Shown here: positions 62,381 through 64,000 of the stretch, piece by piece
Layout of the letters: each line of letters starts with the position of its first letter
Numbering within the stretch: the first letter of the stretch is position 1
Origin: Gilvimarinus sp. 2_MG-2023
GTDB taxonomy: Bacteria > Pseudomonadota > Gammaproteobacteria > Pseudomonadales > Cellvibrionaceae
Direction: 5' to 3'
Assembly (NCBI RefSeq): GCF_030547685.1
Contig: NZ_JAUOQM010000044.1
Location: forward strand, 1 to 64,000
DNA length: 64,000 nucleotides
The notes under the pieces: model-generated
Told to the model about the DNA's origin: nothing
The model's database searches: none
What the model saw: only the letters and a program-made list of their open reading frames with translations
Position numbers and translations under genes: made by a program

Positions 62381-64000
62381 TGCACCTCGGTAGACCAGCC
62401 GGCGTCGGGTGTATAACGTTCACCGTGTTGTTCGGCCAGTGTTTCCAGCTCAGCTTTAATGGCCATGTAACCCCGACTTTGGCTGTAGTGCATGGGGCCA
62501 CCTCGGAAGGGCGCAAAGCCGGTGCCAAAAATCATGGCGCCGTCGAGCAAGTCGGCGTCGTCAATCACGCCTTCACGCAAGCAAGCCATGCAGGTGTTGA
62601 GCATGGGCAGTAACAAGCGGTCGGTAAGGTTGTCCGGCCCGCTGGCGACATTGGCCGATTTTTTGGCTTTACCTTTTTCCCACACGTACAAACCTTTCCC
62701 CGACTTTTTACCGACATCGCCTTTTTCAACTTTATCGGTTAACCACTGCGGTACTGCAGGCATGGGTTGTTCTAGCCCGGCATTAAGCATCTCGGCGACG
62801 CCCATGCAAATATCCAGGCCGACGATATCCGCCAGTTCGACTGGCCCCATTGGCATGCCAAATTTCTCGGCGGCGCGGTCGATGGTTTCGGGGGCAACGC
62901 CTTCGTCCATCAAAACCATGGCCTCCAGCAAATAAGGGGTTAACGCACGGTTAACCAGAAAACCCGGCGTGCCGGTCACTGGGGTGGGTAATCGTTTGAT
63001 CTGCCCGGCAAATGCCAGTGCTGTGTGATAGGTGATGTCGCTAAGCTTACTGTGGCGCACAATCTCCAATAGTTGCATTTGCGATACTGGATTAAAAAAG
63101 TGTAGGCCCACTAAACGACTCGGGTCTTGCAGCTCTTGTTGTAAATCATCCAGTGGAATACTGGAGGTGTTGGTAGCCAAAATAGCACCGTCTTTTAACA
63201 GTGGCTCAACCTGGCTATACACCTGCCGCTTAATCTCAATTTTCTCGGGTACCGCTTCAATCACAATGTCCGCGTGACGAGCGCCACTGTGAGTTAAGTC
63301 GGGAATCAATCGGTCGAGTACCGCGCGTTTTTCGGCGGGGCTTAAGTGTTTTTTATCGCACAGTTTGGCAGTTCGAGCCACGGCTTTACCGATGATCTCG
63401 GCCTTCATGTCAAACAGTGTGACGGTTAACCCTTGCAGTGCGCACCAGCCAGCGATGTCACCACCCATGGCGCCGGCACCGATAACATGTACGTGTTGAG
63501 CGGGTGTGATGGAAGTTCCGGTTTTCGCCTGTTTTTTTAAGTTCTCTTGTAGAAAAAACACGCGTACCAAGTTGCGCGATGTATCGCTGACCAGTAACTG
63601 GCAGAAAGAGTCAATTTCCGCATGTAGCATGGCTTGGGTATCACTGCCGTGGGTAAGCCATAAATCAATGAGCTGATTGGGCGCAGGGTAGTGCTGCGGT
63701 GGCGCTTTCTTTTGCGCTTGTTGGCGCATTTTCTTAGCTAGCAGTTTGCGTGCCGGGGCGCTGTTTAAAAGTTTGAATGTAAGTCCGTGTTTTTTGTGCG
63801 ACAGTTTCCCCTCAATGGCGGCTGCCAGGGCATTTTCCAGATGTCGTTCAGGAACCAATGCATCAATTAACCCTTGTCGCTTGGCTTGTTTGTCGCGCAA
63901 GTTTTTACCGGTAAGCATAAGTGTCATGGCATCGACGGGGTTTAGCAATGCTAAACTGCGTGCGGTACCACCAAGGCCAGGGTGCAGTCCCAACAGTATT
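62377..64000 (-). CDS. FadJ/FadB-like enoyl-CoA hydratase/3-hydroxyacyl-CoA dehydrogenase, N-terminus cut by window edge
   Basis: The frame is open to the right edge, so only the C-terminal about 540 residues are visible. They begin in the crotonase domain (GLHPGLGGTARSLALL, oxyanion-hole region). Next is a Rossmann NAD domain (HVIGAGAMGGDIAGWCALQG) with HFFNPVSQMQLLEIVRH (catalytic His) and TPGFLVNRALTPYLLEA, then 3HCDH C-terminal domains ending in GTGFAPFRGGPM. It would hydrate enoyl-CoA and oxidise the 3-hydroxyacyl-CoA in beta-oxidation. It is coupled by a four-base overlap to the CoA-transferase/hydrolase gene. Confidence 0.9.
   Translation of the reverse strand, partial: ILLGLHPGLGGTARSLALLNPVDAMTLMLTGKNLRDKQAKRQGLIDALVPERHLENALAAAIEGKLSHKKHGLTFKLLNSAPARKLLAKKMRQQAQKKAPPQHYPAPNQLIDLWLTHGSDTQAMLHAEIDSFCQLLVSDTSRNLVRVFFLQENLKKQAKTGTSITPAQHVHVIGAGAMGGDIAGWCALQGLTVTLFDMKAEIIGKAVARTAKLCDKKHLSPAEKRAVLDRLIPDLTHSGARHADIVIEAVPEKIEIKRQVYSQVEPLLKDGAILATNTSSIPLDDLQQELQDPSRLVGLHFFNPVSQMQLLEIVRHSKLSDITYHTALAFAGQIKRLPTPVTGTPGFLVNRALTPYLLEAMVLMDEGVAPETIDRAAEKFGMPMGPVELADIVGLDICMGVAEMLNAGLEQPMPAVPQWLTDKVEKGDVGKKSGKGLYVWEKGKAKKSANVASGPDNLTDRLLLPMLNTCMACLREGVIDDADLLDGAMIFGTGFAPFRGGPMHYSQSRGYMAIKAELETLAEQHGERYTPDAGWSTEVQ

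Noticed and set aside
1-64000. CRISPR arrays, tRNA or rRNA genes, prophage
   Set aside because: No regularly spaced repeats, no cloverleaf-like segments and no phage structural genes were recognised while reading.

Overview
The window looks like a chromosomal segment of a marine, polysaccharide-degrading gammaproteobacterium, most like the Cellvibrionales (Saccharophagus/Teredinibacter/Gilvimarinus type). This is inferred from alginate lyases of families PL6, PL7 and PL17, polyserine linkers behind lipoprotein signals, large TonB-dependent receptors, NhaD, RadA and a caa3-type oxidase. No rRNA, tRNA or CRISPR array was recognised.

Layout. 1-1085: right part of an IS3-family insertion sequence with a -1 frameshift site. 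1398-2066: a lipoprotein with a close paralogue at 51142. 2792-3772: a potassium channel. 3798-9360: a caa3-type cytochrome c oxidase cluster (coxB with cytochrome c, a fused subunit I/III, a small membrane protein, CtaG) plus two small membrane proteins. 9736-10977: an orphan GAF histidine kinase. 11224-20980: a guanidine-I (ykkC) riboswitch followed by an ABC transporter, the two carboxyguanidine deiminase subunits, a biotin-dependent carboxylase (best read as guanidine carboxylase) and allophanate hydrolase. Together these form a guanidine uptake and degradation operon yielding ammonia and CO2.

21161-51822: an alginate utilisation locus. It encodes a GntR/FadR-type regulator, an ExuT-like transporter, two PL6 lyases, one PL17 and one PL7 lyase, a KdgF-like cupin, two candidate DEH reductases (one beta-hydroxyacid dehydrogenase type, one SDR), KDG kinase, two TonB receptors and surface lipoproteins. 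It also carries triose-phosphate isomerase, class II fructose-bisphosphate aldolase and a class III fructose-1,6-bisphosphatase, so triose phosphate released from KDPG can be returned to hexose phosphate. KDPG aldolase (eda) is not in the window. Copies of a TTGGT(T/A)GAC motif overlap or abut probable -35 boxes in front of most of these units and are the likely operator of the GntR protein.

51875-64000: mostly housekeeping or accessory genes: radA, two overlapping PilZ genes, nhaD, an unrecognised 160-aa protein, a solute-binding-like protein joined to a possible sensor domain, a very unusual SDR-SPW-VKOR-SPW membrane fusion, a CoA-transferase/hydrolase, and a FadJ-like enzyme cut by the right edge. 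A perfect 14-bp palindrome resembling a LacI-family operator (xyl-box type) lies between nhaD and the 160-aa gene.

All calls come from reading the sequence. No database search was run, so family names rest on motif recognition.
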